Assembly (NCBI GenBank): GCA_021845945.1
Contig: JAJZRD010000235.1
Location: 1 to 5,928, forward strand
DNA from: Chloroflexota bacterium
Lineage (GTDB): Bacteria; Chloroflexota; UBA6077
Length of the DNA stretch: 5,928 bases
Direction of reading: 5' to 3'
The notes beneath the pieces were generated by a model. That model made no database searches. It saw nothing but the letters and a program-made list of their open reading frames with translations, and was not told where the DNA came from. The translations under genes and the position numbers were made by a program. Below, piece after piece: positions 1 through 5,573 of this stretch (position 1 is the stretch's first letter; every line of letters starts with the position of its first letter).

Positions 1-1
1 G

Positions 2-82
2 CCCCTCGCCGAGGCTTTCAAGGAGGTCGACCGACAGATCGACGCTATCGTTGATCATGCGAAACTTGCCTCAGCCGCCTGA
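2..82 (+). CDS. 3' end of an unidentified plus-strand gene (partial)
   Basis: Reading frame 2 is open from the left edge and ends in TGA at 80-82. It encodes 26 residues, PLAEAFKEVDRQIDAIV followed by DHAKLASAA. The composition (Glu, Lys, Asp, Ala, Ile with heptad-like hydrophobic spacing) looks like a genuine C-terminal helix, and the other two forward frames give less protein-like peptides. The gene would converge on ftsZ, with about 309 nt between the two stop codons. No family can be named from so short a tail. A chance open frame is possible in DNA this GC-rich. Confidence 0.5.
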   Translation, partial: PLAEAFKEVDRQIDAIVDHAKLASAA

Positions 83-151
83 AACTTGACACGTTTGTTC
101 AGATTCGACCGTATGAGGACATCTAGTGCTGCATCACCGGGATTTGAACGT

Positions 152-182
152 GTAGGGCAGGGCGCTCTGCCCTGCCGCCGGC
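152..182 (+). repeat. Hairpin repeat, copy A
   Basis: The element starts with GTAG, then has an 8-bp perfect stem GGCAGGGC (156-163) and GCCCTGCC (169-176) around the 5-nt loop GCTCT, followed by a GCCGGC tail. An outer GTAGG (152-156) can also pair with CCTAC (182-186). Copies at 190-226 (opposite strand) and 2588-2625 share the layout GTAG, 8-bp stem, 5-nt loop, stem, GCC-rich tail. This copy differs from the others in the stem by a G:C to A:T exchange present on both arms, so pairing is kept. The layout is REP-like; no transposase is visible nearby. Confidence 0.75.
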
Positions 183-189
183 CTACCAT

Positions 190-226
190 CGCCCGCCGGG
201 CGGCGGGGCACAGGGCCCCGCCCTAC
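190..226 (-). repeat. Hairpin repeat, copy B, facing copy A
   Basis: Read on the minus strand this copy runs GTAG, stem GGCGGGGC, loop CCTGT, stem GCCCCGCC, then tail GCCCGGCGGGC. The stem arms on the plus strand are 202-209 and 215-222. It is inverted relative to copy A, with the two tails facing each other across about 8 nt, which makes a compound inverted unit like a BIME. It lies about 166 nt beyond the ftsZ stop, so in the ftsZ transcript it would be a strong 3' hairpin that could stabilise or end the message. No U-run follows it. Confidence 0.75.
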
Positions 227-236
227 GTTGCCGAAG

Positions 237-264
237 CCATCGCCCGGGGGCGGCGGAGCATAGG
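237..264 (-). repeat. Decayed partial copy of the hairpin repeat
   Basis: This stretch repeats the inner part of copy B in the same orientation. The block CCATCGCCCG, then GGGCGGCGG, then GCA-AGG at 186-214 reappears here with one base deleted and a few substitutions. The second stem arm and the CTAC end are missing, so it cannot form the full hairpin. It is probably a degenerate or partially duplicated copy. The GC-rich composition makes a chance similarity possible, but the shared leading CCATCGCCCG supports common origin. Confidence 0.45.
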
Positions 265-391
265 CGTCGCGCTGTGCTCTCTCGCGCCACGCGCCCCAAG
301 CATCAGAGCCAACGTGGCGAAGTACAAGGTCTGGGGAAGGGACTCCGCTGAAAGCAGGGGAGGGGATGCAGCAGTTCGCCTGGGTGGACCG

Positions 392-1648
392 CTACTGCGG
401 CTTGCGCTTTCGGAGGAAGGCCGGTATGTCCAGGTCCCTCTGGTCGGGAAGCTCGCGGGGCTCGCGGAACTCCCTGATCTCTCGCGGCTCCCGCCGCTCC
501 TCGGGCTCATGGGCATCCAGCAACTCTCGATCCACACGTCTGAGCCCTTCGTCCAGAGATGCATCCAGCTTGGCGAAGACGTCGCTGACCTTGACCTCGG
601 CCTTCCTGGTCTCGGTCCTCCCGAAGCCTGTGGCTATCAGGGTCACCTGCATCTCTGCCTGGGGCTTCGGATGGATGACCGCGCCCAGGATGATGTTGGC
701 CTCCGGGCTCGCGGCTTCGCTGATCAGGGAGGCCGCCTCGCTCACCTCGATCAGACTCATGTCCGGACCGCCGGTGACGTTGATCAGTAGCCCGGTCGCC
801 CCGGTTATGGAGACGTCCAGCAGGGGGCTCTCGATGGCGGCCTGGGCGGCCTGCACCGCTCGAGCCGGTCCCTTGCCCTCACCGATAGCCATCAGAGCCG
901 TCCCGGATCCACTCATGATGCTCTTGACGTCCGCGAAATCGAGGTTGATCAGGCCGGTGACGGTGATCAGGTCGGACATGCCCTGTACGCCCTGCCGCAG
1001 GATGTTGTCCGCCATCCTGAAGGCTTCCAGCAGCCCCATCCGCTTGTTGGCCATGGCCCGCAAGCGGTCGTTGGGGATCGCGATGATGGCGTCGACCCTC
1101 TCTTTCAGGATCTCATAGCCCTGATCCGCTACCAGCCGCCGGTGGCGTCCCTCGAAGGTGAAGGGCAGCGTCACCACCGCCACGGTCAGCGAGCGGTTCT
1201 TCCTGGCGATCTCGGCGATAACGGGAGAGGCCCCCGTCCCGGTGCCGCCGCCCATACCCGCCGTGATGAACACCATGTCCGCACCGGCCAGGGCCTCCTC
1301 TAGCTGATCCCGGCTAATCTCGGCGGCCCGCTCCCCAACCATCGGATCCCCGCCGGCCCCCAGCCTCTTCATCGCCTTTCCCCCGATGGGGATCTTGTGG
1401 GTGGCCGCCGACATCTCCAGGGCCTGGGCATCGGTGTTGACCGCAACAAAGTCGACGCCCCGAATCCCGGCCTCAATCATCCGGTTCAGGGCGTTGTTGC
1501 CACCACCGCCGACGCCGACGATCTTGATCTCCGTGAAGCCCTTCGCCTCGGCGTCGACCTCCTCGGACACGATCTTCCCGATGATGGGACCGTTCCTGAT
1601 GGGCTCTGCCAGCCGCTCCGGATCGAAGCCGCCGCGCAACTTAGCCAC
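392..1648 (-). CDS. ftsZ: Cell division GTPase FtsZ
   Basis: FtsZ is the tubulin-like GTPase that polymerises into the cytoplasmic Z-ring at the division site. This 418-residue protein has the G-loop [13 protein letters not shown] (45-57), the tubulin signature GGGTGTG (133-139), the IPNDRL segment (191-196), and the T7 synergy loop [11 protein letters not shown] (235-245), whose Asp residues complete the GTPase site of the adjoining subunit. The conserved C-terminal peptide LDIPAFLRK (406-414), which binds partners such as SepF, FtsA or EzrA in other bacteria, is present. The start is GTG at 1648, overlapping the parA stop by 8 nt, with GGGAGG 9 nt upstream. The N-terminus is about 38 residues before the core, longer than usual. 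The linker (about 380-405) is short and made largely of x-R-E tripeptides. No ftsA or ftsQ adjoins it; it follows parA. Confidence 0.98.
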   Translation of the reverse strand: MAKLRGGFDPERLAEPIRNGPIIGKIVSEEVDAEAKGFTEIKIVGVGGGGNNALNRMIEAGIRGVDFVAVNTDAQALEMSAATHKIPIGGKAMKRLGAGGDPMVGERAAEISRDQLEEALAGADMVFITAGMGGGTGTGASPVIAEIARKNRSLTVAVVTLPFTFEGRHRRLVADQGYEILKERVDAIIAIPNDRLRAMANKRMGLLEAFRMADNILRQGVQGMSDLITVTGLINLDFADVKSIMSGSGTALMAIGEGKGPARAVQAAQAAIESPLLDVSITGATGLLINVTGGPDMSLIEVSEAASLISEAASPEANIILGAVIHPKPQAEMQVTLIATGFGRTETRKAEVKVSDVFAKLDASLDEGLRRVDRELLDAHEPEERREPREIREFREPRELPDQRDLDIPAFLRKRKPQ

Positions 1649-2402
1649 GAGACAACACCTCCCTCGCCAGGGAAAGATAGGTCTCCGCAGCTTTCTCCGC
1701 GCCCACGTAATTGAACACAGAGGTGCCAGAGGAGGCAGCCTCCAGGATCTTGCTGTTGGTTCCCACCTCGGTCGCGAACACCTGGATCCCCCACCGCTCT
1801 CGCAGGTAGGCGCTCACCAGCTTCTCCTCCTTCAACCGACGGTCCAGCTTGCTCAGCAGGATCCCGGCGACCTGCAGCTTCGGGTTCAGGTAGAGGATCT
1901 CCTCGATGCTGTCCTGCATCATCTGCAGCCCCTGGAGAGAGAACAACCTTGCCTCGGTCGGTATCACCACCTTCTCGGCGGCTACAAGGGCGTTGATGGT
2001 GAGCAGCCCCAACGACGGCGGGGTGTCGATGAGCACGTAATCGTAGGGAGTGGGGACCAGCGCCAGTTGATCCCGCAGCCGAAGCTCCCGGCCGAGCTTG
2101 TTCATCAAGGCCGCTTCGGCGCTGGCGAGCGCCAGCGAGGAGGGAACGATGTCCAGAAGGGCTTTACCCCTCTCGGCTATGTGGCCGATGGGCAGATGAA
2201 CCTTGCGATCCAGCAACGACTCCGCAATGCTGCTCTCCATCTGATCGTTCAGCCCAAAGGCGGAGGTCAGGTTGGCCTGGGGGTCCATGTCCACCAGTAG
2301 AACCTTGTTCCCCATCTGGAACAAGGCGGCACCCAGGTTGGCGGTGGTGGTTGTCTTGCCAACACCACCCTTCTGATTGGAGATAGCAATAATCGAAGCC
2401 AT
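1641..2402 (-). CDS. parA: ParA/Soj-family ATPase (ParA/MinD superfamily)
   Basis: ParA/Soj proteins are Walker-type ATPases that dimerise on ATP binding, usually bind nucleoid DNA, and position chromosome origins, plasmids or other cargo. The 253-residue product has the deviant Walker A KGGVGKTT with the signature lysine (11-18), the A' segment VLLVDMDPQAN (34-44), and Walker B YVLIDTPPSLG (122-132), all typical of the family; its length is also usual. The ATG at 2402 is preceded by GAGAGGG with close spacing. The C-terminus (LAREVLSRG) shows no clear MinD-like amphipathic membrane-targeting helix, which favours a DNA-binding Soj/ParA type. The usual partner parB does not follow; ftsZ does, overlapping by 8 nt. 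It could be the chromosomal ParA, or an orphan ParA acting on division in the manner of MipZ or PomZ. Family call firm, cellular role unsettled. Confidence 0.93.
   Translation of the reverse strand: MASIIAISNQKGGVGKTTTTANLGAALFQMGNKVLLVDMDPQANLTSAFGLNDQMESSIAESLLDRKVHLPIGHIAERGKALLDIVPSSLALASAEAALMNKLGRELRLRDQLALVPTPYDYVLIDTPPSLGLLTINALVAAEKVVIPTEARLFSLQGLQMMQDSIEEILYLNPKLQVAGILLSKLDRRLKEEKLVSAYLRERWGIQVFATEVGTNSKILEAASSGTSVFNYVGAEKAAETYLSLAREVLSRG
1658..1663 (-). promoter_or_regulatory. Ribosome binding site of ftsZ
   Basis: On the minus strand GGGAGG lies 9 nt before the GTG at 1648. It sits inside the last codons of parA and supports both this GTG start and translational coupling to parA. 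No other in-frame start with such a site is seen before the conserved core. Confidence 0.7.
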
Positions 2403-2460
2403 TGGCCCTCTCTTAGGACCACCTCTTTAGGAGCATGCAGGCGAAGATCAACGCGAGGCG

Positions 2461-2495
2461 GTCATAATCCTAACATAGGATGTCAACAACGGCAA
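2461..2495 (-). promoter_or_regulatory. Candidate sigma-70-type promoter and operator for parA-ftsZ
   Basis: This is the most AT-rich patch in the intergenic region. On the minus strand, TTGCCG (2490-2495) and TAGGAT (2467-2472) are separated by 17 nt. A second pairing, TTGTTG (2484-2489) with TATGAC (2461-2466), also has 17 nt. A perfect TTGACA lies at 2481-2486 but is only 14 nt from TATGAC. A perfect inverted repeat ATCCTA-TGT-TAGGAT (2467-2481) overlaps the -10 region, as an operator might. Transcription would start near 2455, giving a leader of about 50 nt before parA. The calls rest on consensus matching by eye. Confidence 0.45.
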
Positions 2496-2515
2496 CGGTT
2501 TCGGGCAGTGCAGCC

Positions 2516-2531
2516 GGGCAGTTTTCTGCCC
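2516..2531. repeat. Short perfect hairpin upstream of the parA promoter
   Basis: GGGCAG (2516-2521) and CTGCCC (2526-2531) form a 6-bp stem around a TTTT loop. A further GGGCAG at 2503-2508, inside TTCGGGCAG, could pair with the same CTGCCCCGAA arm as an alternative. No T-run follows on either strand, so it is not called a terminator. It may be a decayed repeat or a regulatory site. Confidence 0.35.
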
Positions 2532-2587
2532 CGAAGCCATACAGCCAGGCCAAAAACGGAGGGCAGTCGTTCCGCAAGTCCGATACT

Positions 2588-2625
2588 GTAGGGCGGGGTC
2601 TTGTACCCCGCCGCCCGGCGCCGGG
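2588..2625 (+). repeat. Hairpin repeat, copy C
   Basis: This copy has GTAG, stem GGCGGGGT (2592-2599), loop CTTGT, stem ACCCCGCC (2605-2612), then GCCCGGCGCCGGG, which contains the 12-bp perfect palindrome CCCGGCGCCGGG (2614-2625). Compared with copy B, the last stem pair has changed from C:G to T:A on both arms, and the loop differs by one base. It stands alone, about 95 nt beyond the ribF stop and about 90 nt upstream of the parA promoter patch. In the ribF transcript it would fold as a strong hairpin without a U-run. Confidence 0.75.
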
Positions 2626-2653
2626 TGGCTGGGTACTACGGAGGCAACTTAAG

Positions 2654-2675
2654 GAACGACGCACCCAAGTCGTTC
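2654..2675. repeat. Inverted repeat downstream of ribF
   Basis: GAACGAC (2654-2660) and GTCGTTC (2669-2675) form a 7-bp perfect stem with an 8-nt loop. A shortened relative, CGAC-CCAA-GTCG, lies at 2702-2713, and the two share ACGAC followed by CCAAGTCG. On the minus strand the first stem is followed by CTTAAGTT, which is only weakly T-rich, so a terminator role for the rbfA-ribF transcript is possible but poorly supported. Confidence 0.4.
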
Positions 2676-2720
2676 GCCCCCTTCCTACGACGAGAAACGA
2701 ACGACCCAAGTCGCCACTAC

Positions 2721-3641
2721 TCATGGCCTGTCTTCCGCCAGCAGCGCACGCGCCTGCCGGACGTCCCGCCCTATCTGCTCCACCAGGGCCTCGATCGAGT
2801 CGAAGCGCTGCTCGCCCCTCAAACGGGCGACGAAGTCGACCGCCAACCGACTGCGGTACAGGTCGCCCTCGTAGTCTAGCAGGTGGATCTCGATCTGGCG
2901 TCCCTCTCCGTCGAAGGTGGGCCGCACCCCGACGTTGGCAACCCCTGGCCGGGGCTCCCCCCCCTCGACCCAGCCCCACACCGCGTACACTCCGTTTCCA
3001 GGAATGCACATCCGCTCCTCAGCGGCCAGATTGGCGGTGGCGAAGCCAAGGGTCCTGCCCCGTCCATCGCCGGGGACCACCTGGCCCCGCAGCCTGTAGC
3101 GCCTGCCGAGCAGCAGCGCCGCCTCCTCCACCTGTCCCTCGGCCAGCAACCGGCGGATGCGGCTGCTGCTGACCACCTGCCCGCCCACTTCCACAGGCGG
3201 AAACTCCCGGACCTCGAAACCCTTCTCCAGGCCGATGGCCGCGAGTCGCTCCGGCGTCCCGCTTCGCCCTCGGCCGAGAGCGAAGTCGGTCCCGACCCAC
3301 AGCTCCCTCAATTGGAAGCGTTGCTCGAGCAGCCCGAGGAACCCCTCGGGCAACAGCTGGGACAGGGCGTGGGTGAACTCCATGACCACCACCTGCGAGA
3401 CGCCCATCGCCTTGATAGTGGCGAGCCGGTCTTCAACCGCAGCCAGGTGGGCGATGTCGCTCTCGGGCCGCAGCACATCCTCGGGATGAGGGGAGAAGGT
3501 CACACAGCCACTCACCATCCCACGCTGCTTCGCGCGCTCCACCACTTTCCGGATCAGCGCCTGGTGTCCCAGGTGAACCCCATCGAACACCCCTATGGTG
3601 ATCACGGCCTCCGGTGGGCTGCCCTTCGTTTCCAGCGTCAC
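2721..3641 (-). CDS. ribF: Bifunctional riboflavin kinase / FAD synthetase
   Basis: RibF phosphorylates riboflavin to FMN and then adenylylates FMN to FAD in the cytoplasm. The 306-residue product has both domains. The N-terminal FAD synthetase domain shows GVFDGVHLGHQ (17-27), FSPHPEDVL (49-57), GTDFALGRGRSG (117-128) and the SSSRIRRLL motif (158-166). The C-terminal kinase domain shows GDGRGRTLGFATAN (191-204), VGVRPTFDG (237-245), EIHLLDYEGDLY (251-262; Glu251 is the probable catalytic base) and the usual FDSIEALVEQI end. The kinase metal/ATP motif reads ATAN instead of the usual PTAN; Thr202 and Asn204 are kept. The start is GTG at 3641 in a GTGA overlap with the truB stop, with GGAGG 4 nt upstream. 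The frame is open well beyond this point, but that stretch lies inside truB and has no RibF character. Confidence 0.96.
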   Translation of the reverse strand: MTLETKGSPPEAVITIGVFDGVHLGHQALIRKVVERAKQRGMVSGCVTFSPHPEDVLRPESDIAHLAAVEDRLATIKAMGVSQVVVMEFTHALSQLLPEGFLGLLEQRFQLRELWVGTDFALGRGRSGTPERLAAIGLEKGFEVREFPPVEVGGQVVSSSRIRRLLAEGQVEEAALLLGRRYRLRGQVVPGDGRGRTLGFATANLAAEERMCIPGNGVYAVWGWVEGGEPRPGVANVGVRPTFDGEGRQIEIHLLDYEGDLYRSRLAVDFVARLRGEQRFDSIEALVEQIGRDVRQARALLAEDRP

Positions 3642-4546
3642 TGCTCCTCCGACAAGACCAGTCTGGGCTGCCAGCTGCCCTCCTGCAGCTCCGCCAGGCC
3701 GAGAAAGCTTCCTTCCTCCGAGTAGACCCGCACGGGCCCCGGCTTCGGCAAGGGGCCTCGCGCCGGCCACCGACGGCCTCCCCGCATGTCCAGTGCGTGC
3801 GCAGAGGATACGATGATCGCCGGCAGGTGCGTCACCGCGAGGTCCGGCGGCAAGATCAGCGTATCCAGATAGCCAAACTCCGCCGCCAGCCTGAGATCCT
3901 CGATCCCCATCGCCTCCTCGCAGGTGAAGGGACCGCTGGCAATCCGAACGAGGGCTCCCAGGTGCGCACCCACACCCAGCCTCTCCCCAAGGTCCCGCGC
4001 GAGGCTCCGGATGTAGGTACCCTTGGAGCAGCAGACCAGCAAGCTCAAGGTTGGAGGCTCCCAACCTATCATCGACAATCCCTTGATTGTCACCCGCCTA
4101 GGAGCCAGCTGCGCGGTGCCGCCCTTGCGCGCTATCTCGTAGGCCTTCCTGCCTTGAAGCTTGATGGCTGAGAACTGGGGGGGTATCTGATCGATCTCGC
4201 CAAGAAAGCCCGACAGCGCCGCCACCGCTCGATCCATGGTGATAGCCGAGGGATCCCTGGCGTACAACACCCTGCCCTCGGCATCGTCGGTGTCGGTAGC
4301 TGCGCCCAGCACTACGTCGCCACAGTAGCACTTGTCCTGGTCTGCCAGGTAATCCACCAGCCGGGTAGCCCGGCCAACCGCCACCAACAGCACCCCCGTG
4401 GCGGCGGGGTCCAGGGTTCCCCCGTGTCCAACCCTTCGGACCCCGGTCAGACGCCGGACCACCTGGACCACGTCGTGGGAGGTCCACCCGTAGGGTTTCG
4501 AGATATTCAGGAACCCCTCAGGCGCCGTTCTTCTTGTGCCGATCAC
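3638..4546 (-). CDS. truB: tRNA pseudouridine(55) synthase TruB
   Basis: TruB isomerises uridine 55 in the T-loop of tRNAs to pseudouridine. The 302-residue protein begins its core with GFLNISKPYGWTSHDVV (11-27), followed by VGHGGTLDPAATGVL (39-53) with the nucleophile Asp46, then DKCYCGDVVLGAATDTDDAEG (71-91), IPPQFSAIKLQGRKAYEIAR (121-140) and SKGTYIRSLARDLG (174-187) with the conserved Tyr178 and Arg180. A C-terminal PUA-like region follows. The signature has GHGGT where GHTGT is more common. The GTG at 4546 overlaps the end of the upstream DHH gene by 29 nt; GGGGG lies right against it, so the ribosome site is poor and coupling to the upstream gene is likely. No better in-frame start is seen; the core begins only 10 residues in. 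The TGA overlaps the ribF start by 4 nt. Confidence 0.97.
   Translation of the reverse strand: MIGTRRTAPEGFLNISKPYGWTSHDVVQVVRRLTGVRRVGHGGTLDPAATGVLLVAVGRATRLVDYLADQDKCYCGDVVLGAATDTDDAEGRVLYARDPSAITMDRAVAALSGFLGEIDQIPPQFSAIKLQGRKAYEIARKGGTAQLAPRRVTIKGLSMIGWEPPTLSLLVCCSKGTYIRSLARDLGERLGVGAHLGALVRIASGPFTCEEAMGIEDLRLAAEFGYLDTLILPPDLAVTHLPAIIVSSAHALDMRGGRRWPARGPLPKPGPVRVYSEEGSFLGLAELQEGSWQPRLVLSEEQ
3646..3650 (-). promoter_or_regulatory. Ribosome binding site that fixes the ribF start
   Basis: GGAGG on the minus strand lies 4 nt before the GTG at 3641, inside the last codons of truB. It selects this GTG over the much longer upstream open frame and gives a 306-residue protein of normal RibF length. 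Confidence 0.7.
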
Positions 4547-5567
4547 CCCCGGCCATCACCATCCCAAGCCGTCTTCGTGCCTCACCCAACAGCAGGGCCT
4601 GGACCTGGCTCATGGACCCCTCCAGGGTGCACCCAGCAGCCCGAACGTGCCCCCCGCCACCGAAGTCCTTCGCCAGGGCGGCTGCGTCCAGACCTCCCGA
4701 GCTCCTCATGCTAACCCGAACCTTGCCGTCCTGCTCGCTGAAGAGGAAGGCCGCACTCGCCTGGCGCACACCGGCGATGAAATCCACCAGCCTGTCGGCG
4801 TCCTCCAGGGTGGCGTCGCATTCCGCCAGCATCTCGCTGGTGATGTCGGCCCACGCCAACCCGTCCTCCACGCGAGTCCGGCTCAGAACCCGTCCCCAAA
4901 GGCTCACGGCCCGGGGCGACCGGCTGTTGAAGATTCGCTCGGCGATCGTCGAGAGGGATGCACCCCTCTCCATGAGGGTCGCGGCAACCCGCAGGGTGTG
5001 AGCGGAGGTGGCAGAGGTGCGGAAACCCAGGGTATCCGTGACTATCCCGACCAGCAGGCAGGTGGCTACGTCCTCGGGGATCGGCAGATCCTCCCGCTCC
5101 ATCAGTTCGGCCAGCTGCTGGCAGACCGCCGGGGAGGCTGGTTCCACCAGGTTCACCTGGCCGAAAAAGCTGTTGCTGGGGTGGTGGTCTATGTTGATGA
5201 CCGGGACCGCCTCGAACTTGCTGCAGTTCTGGCCGTACAGGGCCCCAAGGCGGGTGGGATCGCTGGCATCCAGGCAGACGATGGTATCGGCGGCCAGGAG
5301 GGCCTCCTTCGTCGCCTGCCCCTCGGGCGTCTCCATCCGCTCGGGTGAGTAGACCTCTATCGATTCCCAACCGGGCAGGAATTGGTAGCTGGAGGGGACC
5401 GGGCCGGGGCTGATGGCCCGAACCTGCCCCCTGGCCAGCCTTAGGGAAAGGGTAAGGGCCAGCAGACCGGCGAGCGCATCCCCATCGGGATCCACGTGGC
5501 AGGTGACCACGATCCTCTTCCCGCTCTTCACCAGCGGAAGCAGCACCGGCCGGTATCCAGACTCCAC
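4518..5567 (-). CDS. nrnA: DHH/DHHA1 phosphoesterase, NrnA-like (nanoRNase / pAp phosphatase)
   Basis: NrnA-type enzymes degrade very short RNA oligonucleotides and dephosphorylate 3',5'-pAp to AMP, using two metal ions. The 349-residue protein has the DHH-domain motifs in order: HVDPDGDALAG (24-34), VCLDASDPTRLG (97-108), the DHH triad NIDHHPSN (125-132) and VGIVTDTLGFRTSATSAHTL (173-192) with Asp178. The C-terminal DHHA1 domain ends in GGGGHVRAAGC (303-313), the substrate-binding glycine motif. Length is close to the family norm of 310-340. The start is GTG at 5567, 6 nt beyond the rbfA stop, with GAGGGG 9 nt upstream. Its place between rbfA and truB is typical of bacteria that carry an NrnA homologue in this operon. 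A related DHH activity, such as c-di-AMP or pGpG hydrolysis, cannot be excluded from sequence alone. Confidence 0.92.
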   Translation of the reverse strand: MESGYRPVLLPLVKSGKRIVVTCHVDPDGDALAGLLALTLSLRLARGQVRAISPGPVPSSYQFLPGWESIEVYSPERMETPEGQATKEALLAADTIVCLDASDPTRLGALYGQNCSKFEAVPVINIDHHPSNSFFGQVNLVEPASPAVCQQLAELMEREDLPIPEDVATCLLVGIVTDTLGFRTSATSAHTLRVAATLMERGASLSTIAERIFNSRSPRAVSLWGRVLSRTRVEDGLAWADITSEMLAECDATLEDADRLVDFIAGVRQASAAFLFSEQDGKVRVSMRSSGGLDAAALAKDFGGGGHVRAAGCTLEGSMSQVQALLLGEARRRLGMVMAGGDRHKKNGA

Positions 5568-5573
5568 CCTGCT

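Larger units (their letters stand above)
83..391. other. Convergent intergenic region with hairpin repeats
   Basis: These 309 nt lie between the stop of the left-edge gene and the stop of ftsZ. I see no believable gene in them; the open frames that cross the region run into ftsZ antisense and have low-complexity Arg/Ser/Pro composition. The region contains two oppositely oriented copies of a hairpin repeat (152-182 and 190-226) and a decayed copy (237-264). There is no stem followed by a T-run on either strand, so I do not call a classical intrinsic terminator for ftsZ. The 160 nt next to the ftsZ stop show nothing I recognise. Confidence 0.6.
2403..2720. other. Intergenic region between ribF and parA
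   Basis: These 318 nt contain no gene I can support. From the parA side they hold a possible 5' leader of about 50 nt, a promoter-like patch (2461-2495), a short hairpin (2516-2531), a full hairpin repeat (2588-2625), and two related small inverted repeats near the ribF stop (2654-2675 and 2701-2713). The open frames crossing it continue antisense into ribF and look like shadows. The region appears to separate two transcription units. Confidence 0.6.

Noticed and set aside
61..88. Direct repeat GAAACTTG spaced 20 nt at the end of the left-edge gene
   Set aside because: Eight bases, only two copies, partly coding; too short for a CRISPR, iteron or att claim. It also does not match the parS consensus, so it gives no support for a ParB site.
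85..112. TTGACA on the plus strand as a promoter
   Set aside because: No -10 at acceptable spacing, and no plus-strand gene follows before the ftsZ 3' end.
133..151. tRNA T-arm-like text on the minus strand (TTCAAATCCCGG), possible tRNA 3' remnant or attachment site
   Set aside because: The 5' side of the T-stem does not pair, there is no acceptor or anticodon arm, and no CCA or integrase is present; probably chance.
86..790. Long plus-strand open frame across the intergenic region and antisense to ftsZ
   Set aside because: Composition and overlap show it to be a shadow of ftsZ, helped by high GC and few stop codons.
2480..3172. Plus-strand open frame across the ribF-parA gap
   Set aside because: Arg/Pro/Ser-rich low complexity, antisense to ribF, crosses a hairpin repeat, no recognisable domain.
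2721..4064. A 447-residue open frame ending as RibF
   Set aside because: The part before 3641 lies antiphase within truB and is low-complexity Gly/Arg/Ala; the GTG at 3641 with GGAGG gives the normal RibF length.
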